A stretch of DNA of 33,422 bases. Origin: Methanomassiliicoccales archaeon. Lineage in GTDB: Archaea > Thermoplasmatota > Thermoplasmata > GCA-020350865. Position numbers and translations under genes: made by a program. The notes below the pieces were generated by a model. It made no database searches. It saw nothing but the letters and a program-made list of their open reading frames with translations, and had not been told where the DNA came from. This document shows, piece by piece, positions 9,990 through 15,952 of this stretch (within the stretch, counting starts at the first letter, position 1; every line of letters begins with the position of its first letter). The stretch spans positions 1,974,155-2,007,576 of the forward strand of contig CP070739.1 in the NCBI GenBank assembly GCA_020347705.1. Direction: 5' to 3'.

Positions 9990-10352
9990 CTAACCGATTA
10001 TTCGTATACCTGTTCCCTTTGGATTCCTTCTAATGAGCTCCGGAATGGAGATACTGTGACCACCTGAGCTGCGGATTTTATCTCTGGCCGATTCCGAGAA
10101 TGAATACGCTGCCACCGTTACTGGCACTAATAGCTCCCCGGATCCAAGAAGTTTACCTGGGACAAGGACCGTATCCCCTTTCTTTGTGTACTTCGCCACC
10201 CTTCTGATGTTCACTTCTGCCCAGCTTTGTTGTGGCTTCTCCAATCGCTTGGCCACGTCTTTCCAAATCGGGGCTTTGTTTTCGTGAGACTTCTTTTTCA
10301 GATATACTATAAGCTTGATAAGCCTTTCATTGCTCTTTTTTTGGATAGACAA
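9990..10352 (-). CDS. rpl18e: 50S ribosomal protein L18e
   Basis: 120 residues; the archaeal/eukaryotic L18e family, related in fold to bacterial L15. Recognisable segments are WKDVAKRLEKPQQSWAEVN, GDTVLVPGKLLGSGEL and the ending NPKGTGIRIIG. The start is TTG at 10352, supported by GGAGG at 10361-10365 with an 8-base spacer and by the expected N-terminus for the family. It is the first gene of the ribosomal operon, with a TATA box about 45 bases upstream. Confidence 0.95.
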   Translation of the reverse strand: MSIQKKSNERLIKLIVYLKKKSHENKAPIWKDVAKRLEKPQQSWAEVNIRRVAKYTKKGDTVLVPGKLLGSGELLVPVTVAAYSFSESARDKIRSSGGHSISIPELIRRNPKGTGIRIIG

Positions 10353-10360
10353 CTTAAAGT

Positions 10361-10405
10361 CCTCCGTAATCGGGGTTTTCCTTAATGATACTACAATTTA
10401 TAAAG
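10361..10405 (-). promoter_or_regulatory. Promoter and ribosome binding site of the L18e operon
   Basis: On the minus strand CTTTATAAATT (10395-10405) is a good archaeal TATA box. Transcription would start near 10370-10375, giving a short leader that includes GGAGG at 10361-10365 ahead of the TTG start. A second AT-rich patch (ATATAAATG, near 10411-10420) lies further upstream. Positions are read by eye. Confidence 0.6.
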
Positions 10406-10455
10406 CTTTGCATTTATATGGTAAAAAAAAACTTGCCTTAAGGTATCTGGATATC

Positions 10456-11805
10456 TCATCTCACACGTCGATTCCGCATTCCTAAAAATAGAACGATAAT
10501 AAAGGCCAAAAACAAAAGCAATGGTTCGAATCCCGGTGTGCCGGAACCACCTCCCCCTTCCGTAACATCCACGTTTTTTGTAGCTTCGTTATTATTCTCC
10601 TTCGTCTCTTTGATACTATCGTCCGGATCGATCTTCACAGAAATCACATGCGTTCCCGTGGAATCAGGCTCCCAGAGTACGGTAACTTCGTTGGTCTTTC
10701 CCCGCTTGATCGTGGCTGTAATTGTTTCTATCAGGCTCGAGCCGTCGTAAAACTCAACATCCACCGAATACGAGCTCCATCTCTTTCCCGAGCCAGTGAT
10801 TTTCGCAGTAATCGTGGTATTTTCATCCTTTTTAGGTTCGTTTGAAAACGAGATGTCGGAATCGGAGAGCGAGAAGTCGATTTCTGTGTTGGGTGTGGTT
10901 ATATGCACATCCTCTTCCAATGTCCAGCGGTTTAGGCTCATATCGTAGGCCTTTACGGTTACTGGATAGCTTCCCCCCTCTGAAACAGAATAATCCCAGC
11001 TCCATTCAACTTCCATGGTGGCCTCATCCACCACAGATTCGGAGCTCAGTGAAAATGTGCCGTAATCACTTTTTGCGGTGGCGTAATTGTAGTCCTCGTA
11101 TCCAAAACTGCATTTGATTTGGGCCGTCACCATCATGTTCCCTGTATTGGGATCGTCTTCTCCATCTATCGCAACTACCCGCATTGAATTCGTTGTGATG
11201 GCAACATTTGAGGGGTAATCATAGCCAAGTAAAAGCGTTACATTCTTTCCGCTACTTATGGGATTGATTACCGTTGGATCGGTATGTACCAGTTCCAATC
11301 TGAAACCCACATTGTCGGTGGTGTTGAGTTCAAGGGACTGGGTCAAATTGACGGGATCGCTAATGTACACGGCAGGAGTACTCTCGTTGAGGTTTTGGGT
11401 ATCAGTGGTCATTACACCGGATACATCAACGCCGTTTACGGTAAGATAAGCAGAGAATCTCACCTGCTGCAGGTTTCCCTTGGCGATTAGCACGAACCAA
11501 ACCGATCCCTCGATATTCATGGGGTATTTTACGGGCTCGGTCACCCATTCCCCGATGTAAATGGGGACAGATGGAACGTTCGAGGGGGTAGTAGTCAAAA
11601 CCAGGTGCTCCTCGGTTTCGCCGAAGGAGGTGTTCAAGGTGGCATTGTTAGGATCTCCGTGCAGAAACAGATCCACCTCTCCTAGTTCCGATTTTACTTC
11701 ACCAGCTTTTACACTTTCGAATGTATTGAATGTACAAAGCCAAAATGCGAATAATATCCCTATCACGCAGATAACCCTTATCTTTTGGCCCATGGTCGAT
11801 TCCAT
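10456..11805 (-). CDS. Secreted CARDB-domain protein with PGF-CTERM-type anchor
   Basis: 449 residues. A signal peptide occupies about residues 1-35 (hydrophobic VICVIGILFAFWLC). The middle is beta-rich, with one Ig-like domain at about 200-300 and a CARDB-type domain at about 305-415 (DSIKETKENNNEATKNV is the typical closing strand). After a GGGGSG linker the C-terminus reads TPGFEPLLLFLAFIIVLFL then GMRNRRVR: a PGF motif, a hydrophobic helix and a basic tail, the layout of PGF-CTERM proteins cleaved by archaeosortase A and attached to lipid. Its role on the cell surface is unknown. The first ATG (11805) is used here; a second ATG four codons in is possible. A TATA box places the transcript start at or next to the ATG, so the mRNA is probably leaderless. 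Confidence 0.85.
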   Translation of the reverse strand: MESTMGQKIRVICVIGILFAFWLCTFNTFESVKAGEVKSELGEVDLFLHGDPNNATLNTSFGETEEHLVLTTTPSNVPSVPIYIGEWVTEPVKYPMNIEGSVWFVLIAKGNLQQVRFSAYLTVNGVDVSGVMTTDTQNLNESTPAVYISDPVNLTQSLELNTTDNVGFRLELVHTDPTVINPISSGKNVTLLLGYDYPSNVAITTNSMRVVAIDGEDDPNTGNMMVTAQIKCSFGYEDYNYATAKSDYGTFSLSSESVVDEATMEVEWSWDYSVSEGGSYPVTVKAYDMSLNRWTLEEDVHITTPNTEIDFSLSDSDISFSNEPKKDENTTITAKITGSGKRWSSYSVDVEFYDGSSLIETITATIKRGKTNEVTVLWEPDSTGTHVISVKIDPDDSIKETKENNNEATKNVDVTEGGGGSGTPGFEPLLLFLAFIIVLFLGMRNRRVR

Positions 11806-11825
11806 TTCAATCTAAGATTTAGTCA

Positions 11826-11838
11826 TTAATAAATATTT
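11826..11838 (-). promoter_or_regulatory. TATA box of the PGF-CTERM gene, probable leaderless transcript
   Basis: On the minus strand AAATATTTATTAA ends about 20 bases before the ATG at 11805. With the usual 22-26 base distance from TATA to start site, the mRNA would begin at or just before the start codon. No Shine-Dalgarno site is visible, which agrees with this. Confidence 0.5.
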
Positions 11839-11898
11839 CGCCAAAAAACACAAGATATCTGGATTAAAAAGGTCCAAATTGATAAGTAGGTATGCCAC

Positions 11899-11930
11899 AT
11901 AATATATATCTTTGATATATTATATATGCG
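11899..11930. promoter_or_regulatory. AT-rich imperfect palindrome in the divergent spacer
   Basis: The segment ATAATATATATC-TTT-GATATATTATAT is nearly self-complementary. It sits midway between the PGF-CTERM gene and the VOC gene, which are transcribed away from each other. It could be a protein-binding site or simply AT-rich promoter DNA containing TATA boxes for either side. Confidence 0.3.
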
Positions 11931-11961
11931 GGACAACGGGGCATAATCATCGTTAGCCTTT

Positions 11962-11985
11962 TATACTACTCTTTAATGTAGTATA
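11962..11985. promoter_or_regulatory. Perfect 8-bp inverted repeat, candidate operator of the VOC gene
   Basis: TATACTAC (11962-11969) and GTAGTATA (11978-11985) are exact inverted copies with an 8-base spacer. The centre-to-centre distance is about 16 bases. It overlaps the likely TATA region and ends 32 bases before the VOC start codon. Symmetry and position suit a dimeric repressor site; no regulator gene is adjacent. Confidence 0.5.
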
Positions 11986-12017
11986 GATGATTTAACAATC
12001 TCAGGAGGAAAAGAACC

Positions 12018-12401
12018 ATGATTAAAAGAATATGGGATATATCGCTCACCGTATCAAATCTGAAGAAGGCGGTGGACTTCTATGAAAATGTCCTTGGACT
12101 GCAGAAGAAATATGAATTCGAAGATTATGCCGGATTCGATTGCGGGGGTGTTGAGCTCGGTTTAAAGACATGGGGTGATATGGAAAACCCCAGGAAAGGA
12201 GAGCCAGTAATCGATTTCTTGGTGGAGGATATCGATGAAACCTATCGGACCCTCAGAGAGAAAAAAGTGAAGTTCACAAGGGAGCCTAAGGATACCTTAT
12301 GGGGCGGACGCACAGCTTCATTCTTGGATCCTGATGCAAACAACCTCCAGCTCGTTCAAATCGATTGGGGTAAGTATTTTACCTCCTGCAACTCCCAATA
12401 A
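12018..12401 (+). CDS. VOC (glyoxalase/bleomycin-resistance fold) family protein
   Basis: 127 residues, one VOC unit of two beta-alpha-beta-beta-beta modules: SLTVSNLKKAVDFYENVLGL at the N-terminus and VIDFLVEDIDETYRTLREKKVKF then ASFLDPDANNLQLVQ in the second half. The family includes glyoxalase I, dioxygenases and epimerases that usually hold a metal with His/Glu ligands. Here the usual first histidine is aspartate (D7 in RIWDISLTV) and the usual last glutamate after DPDAN is glutamine, so the metal site looks altered and the activity cannot be named. The ATG at 12018 follows AGGAGG (12003-12008). Monocistronic, with a palindrome in its promoter. Confidence 0.85.
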   Translation: MIKRIWDISLTVSNLKKAVDFYENVLGLQKKYEFEDYAGFDCGGVELGLKTWGDMENPRKGEPVIDFLVEDIDETYRTLREKKVKFTREPKDTLWGGRTASFLDPDANNLQLVQIDWGKYFTSCNSQ

Positions 12402-12430
12402 AACCACCATATGCAGCGATTCCCGCAAAC

Positions 12431-12480
12431 CTTTTTATATGGGCATACCGTTTTCTGAAGGCTCACGGGGAATACCCCGT
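12431..12480 (+). promoter_or_regulatory. L15e promoter and leader hairpin
   Basis: CTTTTTATATGG (12431-12442) is a TATA box; transcription would start near 12465. The predicted leader begins with a strong hairpin, ACGGGG (12465-12470), loop AATA, CCCCGT (12475-12480), about 45 bases before the L15e start codon. Such a leader stem could be a site for autoregulation by a ribosomal protein, but this is inference. Confidence 0.4.
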
Positions 12481-12524
12481 TTGGAGATGTGCTCGTTTGA
12501 GTGAATCCATAAGAGGCGATAGAA

Positions 12525-13319
12525 ATGGCAGAAGATGAGAAAAAAAAGGGGAAACCTTTAGAGGGGAGCAAGAAGAAGGTAGTCAAAGACAAACCAGTGA
12601 AGAAGTCAGCTGGGCCTGCTAAAAAGAAAAAGGTGAAGAAGAGGGAAAAAAAAGAGCCCGAAAAACCACCAAAAACCGAAGTTACATCAGAAGAGATTTT
12701 TGAGGAGGAAGAGGAGGAAAAAAAGAAGACCCCAAAGAATCTCTATCAGTACGTCCAGGATGCCTGGAAGAACCCCTCAGAGTCCTATGTAAAGGAGCTG
12801 CAGCGAACTAGAATGATAGAATGGAGGAGGGGGCCGAGTTTTGCCAGAATCGATAAACCCACCAGAATCGACAGGGCCCGAAACTTAGGCTACAAGGCGA
12901 AACAGGGCTATGTGATGGTGAGAGCCAGAGTTAGGCGTGGGGGGCTTCGGAAAAGGACAATAAAAGGTGGCAGGAGAGCCAAGAGAAAGGGCATGACGAA
13001 GATAACCATGGCAAAGAGCATCAGGCGCATTGCTGAGGAGCGCACTGCCAAAAGGTACCCCAATCTGGAGGTTTTGAACTCATATTGGGTGGGAGATGAC
13101 GGCAGATACAAATATTACGAGGTAATAATGGTGGATCCGCATCACCCCGTTATCAAAAGCGATCCTAAGATCAATTGGATCTGTGAACCCGCACATAAAG
13201 GCAGGGTTCATAGGGGACTGACATCCTCAGGAAAGAAGGGAAGAGGCCATCGGCATAAAGGCAAAGATGCCCAAAAGGTGAGGCCCTCCGTTAAAAGCCA
13301 TCACCGAAAAGGAAAGTGA
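12525..13319 (+). CDS. rpl15e: 50S ribosomal protein L15e with long charged N-terminal extension
   Basis: 264 residues, against about 195 for ordinary archaeal L15e. The core begins at about residue 72 ([12 protein letters not shown]) and carries all family landmarks: [49 protein letters not shown], and the basic C-terminus [10 protein letters not shown]. The first 70 residues are almost only K, E, P, S and V, with a lysine block (residues 6-45) followed by an acidic block [13 protein letters not shown]. The ATG at 12525 has a weak GAGG site about 9 bases upstream; the TATA box and leader lie ahead of this ATG, so the extension is transcribed. The last 29 bases overlap the 3' end of the convergent ThiI-like gene. 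The core call is certain. Confidence 0.95.
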   Translation: MAEDEKKKGKPLEGSKKKVVKDKPVKKSAGPAKKKKVKKREKKEPEKPPKTEVTSEEIFEEEEEEKKKTPKNLYQYVQDAWKNPSESYVKELQRTRMIEWRRGPSFARIDKPTRIDRARNLGYKAKQGYVMVRARVRRGGLRKRTIKGGRRAKRKGMTKITMAKSIRRIAEERTAKRYPNLEVLNSYWVGDDGRYKYYEVIMVDPHHPVIKSDPKINWICEPAHKGRVHRGLTSSGKKGRGHRHKGKDAQKVRPSVKSHHRKGK

Positions 13320-14184
13320 TTTCTTCTTCTATTTTCTGACGACTTGAGCCTATCAGGGGATAGAATACTGGGATATCGGCCTTGAGCAGGCCTTTTTTTT
13401 CGATTTCTTCGAAGGTATCGCCCAGTACCAGGGCTTCGGCTCGGATTTTTTTGGCGATGCTCAGCGCATTTAGTAAATCATTATCCTTCTTCTCGTTCAT
13501 AATTGGCTTTGAAATAATATGCCAAGATTGAAGATGCTCGGCAAGCGGCAAAGCATCCTCATCTAAACAAAATAATCTGGTTATACAACCCCTTTTCGCC
13601 ATCAACCAAGCCGCGTACACGGATTTTCTGTCTGAAATCACGGCAAGTACCTTTCCAGAAGTTCCAGCAGGAAAACCGCCCACACCCTTGATCTTTTTAT
13701 TGAAGATGAAGGCCCTCTCATGCCTCACCTCCACAAATATCTCCGCGTCAGGCATGGTAAGGTTCACTGTTACCTTCCTATCCTTGTTTGCCTTGAGAAT
13801 TGCCGAGCCCACCTCTTTTGCCACGTCCTGACTTGAATAATCGTGATTCCCAGTCCTTTTGGCCCGCACTGCAAAAGAACCCTTATTTGGTATGACAGAT
13901 TTCGAATATTCAGCGGCCGTTTTGCATATCTCCTTGAGATTTGAGGTACATTCTGTTACCTTGCTGAAGGAGGTTATCCCAAAGATTCTTCTCAGTATCT
14001 CCTCTGCTTTTTCATCGTTATCAGTATGAAGATAAATCCTGCCCCAATCCATGGAGGTTATGCATTGCGTATTTTCTCTGAGGAAGGCATCTTCTATATT
14101 CTTCTTGAGGGCCTTCTGAAATCTTCTCTTTACATTGGGGCTTTTCAATCCCAGCTCGCCGTATCTTACGAGAAACAGGCTCAT
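13291..14184 (-). CDS. ThiI-like THUMP protein with degenerate PP-loop
   Basis: 297 residues. The N-terminal ferredoxin-like and THUMP region (about 1-165, with [26 protein letters not shown]) and the following [14 protein letters not shown] are as in ThiI, the tRNA 4-thiouridine synthase. ThiI enzymes then have SGGxDS, the PP-loop that binds ATP. Here the equivalent is S184-D-R-K-S188, one residue shorter and without the glycines, followed by the normal [12 protein letters not shown] helix. The C-terminal domain is otherwise intact in length for short archaeal forms. It probably still binds tRNA through THUMP, but adenylation by the usual route is doubtful. The ATG at 14184 is likely leaderless (TATA-like CCTTTTAAACT about 25 bases upstream). 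It is divergent from the MFS gene. Confidence 0.8.
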   Translation of the reverse strand: MSLFLVRYGELGLKSPNVKRRFQKALKKNIEDAFLRENTQCITSMDWGRIYLHTDNDEKAEEILRRIFGITSFSKVTECTSNLKEICKTAAEYSKSVIPNKGSFAVRAKRTGNHDYSSQDVAKEVGSAILKANKDRKVTVNLTMPDAEIFVEVRHERAFIFNKKIKGVGGFPAGTSGKVLAVISDRKSVYAAWLMAKRGCITRLFCLDEDALPLAEHLQSWHIISKPIMNEKKDNDLLNALSIAKKIRAEALVLGDTFEEIEKKGLLKADIPVFYPLIGSSRQKIEEEITFLFGDGF

Positions 14185-14292
14185 TGCAATCTGATTATGG
14201 TAGGAGTTTAAAAGGTTTTGTTTTGGATGTTCCCAAAATCCCGCAAACCCATAAATACCTATTTAGATATCAGAGCGCAGTCGCTGATATTC

Positions 14293-15501
14293 ATGGATTC
14301 AAAGGGAAAATATCTGTCCTTGGTCTCGTACAATCACGCTCTGACACATGGGGTTGTACTTTCCGTTCCCATCGCTGCCAATTACATCCAGGTCGAATCT
14401 GATATGAGCTATACCCCTATATTCATATCCATATCGCTTTTCATATTCGCATACGGTGTCGGCGCCGTTTTCGCAGGTTATCTCATCGATCGCATGGGCG
14501 TGATAAAACCCATGTTCATTGGAATGGTATTGACTACGATCTCAATGTTCGGTCTGAGCCTTTCAAATAATTTTCAATTATTTTCCTTTTGGATTTTAAT
14601 TGCCGGTTGTGGTCTCAGCTTCGCCCATCCATCCGGCCTGACTCTGGTTTCCCAGCTGTTCGTTAAAAATAGAGGAAAAGGCATGGGCACCTTCGGTTTT
14701 ATTGGGCAATTCGGGCAGTTCGTTCCGCCTATAGCGGCCGCTGCCATCGGCAAGTTCTTTTTTTGGAACTACATCTTTTTGGTCTTTCTCTTCCTCTACA
14801 TCTGCGCCCTCATCTTCTGCGGTTTGCTGCTTTCATCCGAGATCAAAGGGGAGGATGTGGAGAAACCAAAGAGAATGGAATACTCCAAAGCACTGGGTGC
14901 TTTGATTTCCGGGATAGTGCTCCTCGTGCTTCTTCTCACGGCCATGAGAGGTAATTATTACAGGGCCATCACATCCGTGCTCACCTACTATTCAAATGAT
15001 GTACTGGAGTTGGATATACTGACAGGCGCGATTTTCCTTTCGGTTATGCTTCTCTTCGGTCTTCCCGGTCACCTTTTGGGAGGACGACTTGCCGATAGAT
15101 ACGGGCCAATAAAACCCCTTGTAGTTTTCAGCGTCCTCGCAGTAATTGGAATACTGCTCTGCCTCAGTCTCAATATCATTCTTTTGGTAACAGGTCTGTG
15201 TATAGTTGGTTTTTCTTTCTTCTCAGCACAGCCTGCAGAGAACGTGTTGACCGCGAATGTGAGCTCTCTTAACGTGCGAGGGACCCTGTACGGACTGAAG
15301 TTCCTCGTGAGTTTCGGCTTCAGTTTTATAGCCCTCATTCTTATCGGAGTGTTCGGGGATATTTACTCTCTGACCATCGCGTTTTTCATCATATTGAGCT
15401 TTGCAGTTGCCACTTTGTTTTCGGTTTTAGTCATTGCCAGGACTTATAAGGGTCCCGAAAAGTCAAAGCCAGAAAAGGATGAAAAATGGGATTTCGAGTA
15501 A
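14293..15501 (+). CDS. Major facilitator superfamily transporter
   Basis: 402 residues from the ATG at 14293. An earlier in-frame ATG exists at 14218, but it would place the start upstream of the likely TATA region (near 14249-14265) and adds 25 residues with no MFS character, so the downstream ATG is preferred. The sequence has about 12 hydrophobic segments and two copies of the MFS motif A: GYLIDRMGVIKP after helix 2 and GGRLADRYGPIKP after helix 8. FAHPSGLTLVSQLF and GKGMGTFGFIGQFGQ resemble the fosmidomycin-resistance/sugar-phosphate branch. The substrate is unknown. A short charged C-terminal tail is cytoplasmic. The inverted-repeat region with tRNA-Leu follows. Confidence 0.85.
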   Translation: MDSKGKYLSLVSYNHALTHGVVLSVPIAANYIQVESDMSYTPIFISISLFIFAYGVGAVFAGYLIDRMGVIKPMFIGMVLTTISMFGLSLSNNFQLFSFWILIAGCGLSFAHPSGLTLVSQLFVKNRGKGMGTFGFIGQFGQFVPPIAAAAIGKFFFWNYIFLVFLFLYICALIFCGLLLSSEIKGEDVEKPKRMEYSKALGALISGIVLLVLLLTAMRGNYYRAITSVLTYYSNDVLELDILTGAIFLSVMLLFGLPGHLLGGRLADRYGPIKPLVVFSVLAVIGILLCLSLNIILLVTGLCIVGFSFFSAQPAENVLTANVSSLNVRGTLYGLKFLVSFGFSFIALILIGVFGDIYSLTIAFFIILSFAVATLFSVLVIARTYKGPEKSKPEKDEKWDFE

Positions 15502-15520
15502 AAATTTTTAATACGAGGGA

Positions 15521-15584
15521 TGGGTGGCCGAGCTTAAGAAATAATTGATTTCCAAGTTTAACTCGGACACGAATCCCTCGCACT
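15521..15584 (+). pseudogene. tRNA-Leu-like hairpin remnant
   Basis: The plus strand reads CGAGGGAT (15521-15528) and ATCCCTCG (15573-15580), an 8-bp acceptor-like helix. Inside it GTGGCCGAG looks like a Leu/Ser tRNA D-arm, and CCGAG/CTCGG form a second stem. There is no proper anticodon arm or T stem and the length is about 60 bases, so it is not a working tRNA. Its 3' end (15573-15584) is an exact inverted copy of the 3' end of the real tRNA-Leu, including the discriminator base and two trailer bases (15608-15619). A TTTTTAATA box at about 15506-15514 could drive transcription. It could alternatively act as a hairpin terminator for the transporter gene. Confidence 0.45.
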
Positions 15585-15609
15585 GATAAAATTAATATAA
15601 AATCAAAAG

Positions 15610-15694
15610 TGCGAGGGATGGGATTCGAACCCAAGAACTCCTTCGAGACAGGACCCTGAATCCTGCGCCGTTGACCAGGCTTGGCTACCCTCGC
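15610..15694 (-). tRNA. tRNA-Leu (anticodon CAG)
   Basis: On the minus strand an 84-base cloverleaf plus discriminator A: acceptor GCGAGGG / CCCTCGC, D-arm GCC...GGC with CTGGTC in the loop, anticodon stem CAGGA / TCCTG with loop TTCAGGG (anticodon CAG), a long class II variable arm with a CTC/GAG stem, and T-loop TTCGAAT in a GGG/CCC stem. The outermost T-stem position is a T-T mismatch. There is no intron and CCA is not encoded. It reads CUG leucine codons. No convincing TATA box is seen upstream; the upstream DNA is instead made of elements that repeat the tRNA's own first 13 bases. Confidence 0.93.
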
Positions 15695-15824
15695 ATTCAG
15701 GCGAATGGAAGTTGAGAGGATACCAACATTTTCGAAAGCCTGGCAGGCCAGGCTCCGAAGACAAATCATTGGTTTGTCGAGGCTAAGAGGTGACCAGAGG
15801 TCGCCTCGATGTGGCTACCCTCGC
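15695..15824 (-). repeat. tRNA-Leu-end repeat unit 1 (three-hairpin element)
   Basis: The unit ends (plus strand) with TGGCTACCCTCGC at 15812-15824, identical to the last 13 bases of the tRNA gene at 15682-15694; on the minus strand each is GCGAGGGTAGCCA. Inside the unit are three strong hairpins: AGCCTGG/CCAGGCT (15737-15754), GACAAATC/GGTTTGTC (15760-15778, one G-U pair) and GAGGTGACC/GGTCGCCTC (15787-15807, one G-U pair). A 12-base outer helix, GAGGATACCAAC (15716-15727) with GTGGCTACCCTC (15811-15822), matches at 9 of 12. This gives a closed multi-branch fold. Whether it is transcribed is unknown. Confidence 0.6.
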
Positions 15825-15952
15825 ATTACGACATATGATATCTAAGAGGGTGGCCAAGCTTGCTCCCGTAGGAAACCGATTCCTTTTGCATAGTGTGAAG
15901 GTTTCCGAGGGTCAGTGCCATCCGAAGGATGACATCAGATGGCTACCCTCGC
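15825..15952 (-). repeat. tRNA-Leu-end repeat unit 2 (hairpin element)
   Basis: The third copy of TGGCTACCCTCGC lies at 15940-15952, 128 bases from the second, which is itself 130 bases from the first. The unit has an outer helix GAGGGTGGCCA (15846-15856) with TGGCTACCCTC (15940-15950), 10 of 11 matched, and inner stems GGAAACC/GGTTTCC (15871-15877 with 15900-15906) and CATCC-GAA-GGATG (15919-15931). The internal sequence differs from unit 1 although the architecture is alike. Its outer end supplies the stop codon of the TPR gene. Confidence 0.55.

Noticed and set aside
15682-15952. CRISPR array
   Set aside because: The repeat is only 13 bases and the spacing is 128-130 bases with strong internal hairpins; no cas gene is nearby.
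15695-15952. SRP RNA, RNase P RNA or 5S rRNA
   Set aside because: None of the conserved cores of these RNAs could be found on either strand, and the units differ from each other internally.
15695-15952. Two additional tRNA-Leu genes with introns
   Set aside because: Both units carry the 5' acceptor and D-stem start but no matching 3' acceptor strand, T-loop or anticodon stem.
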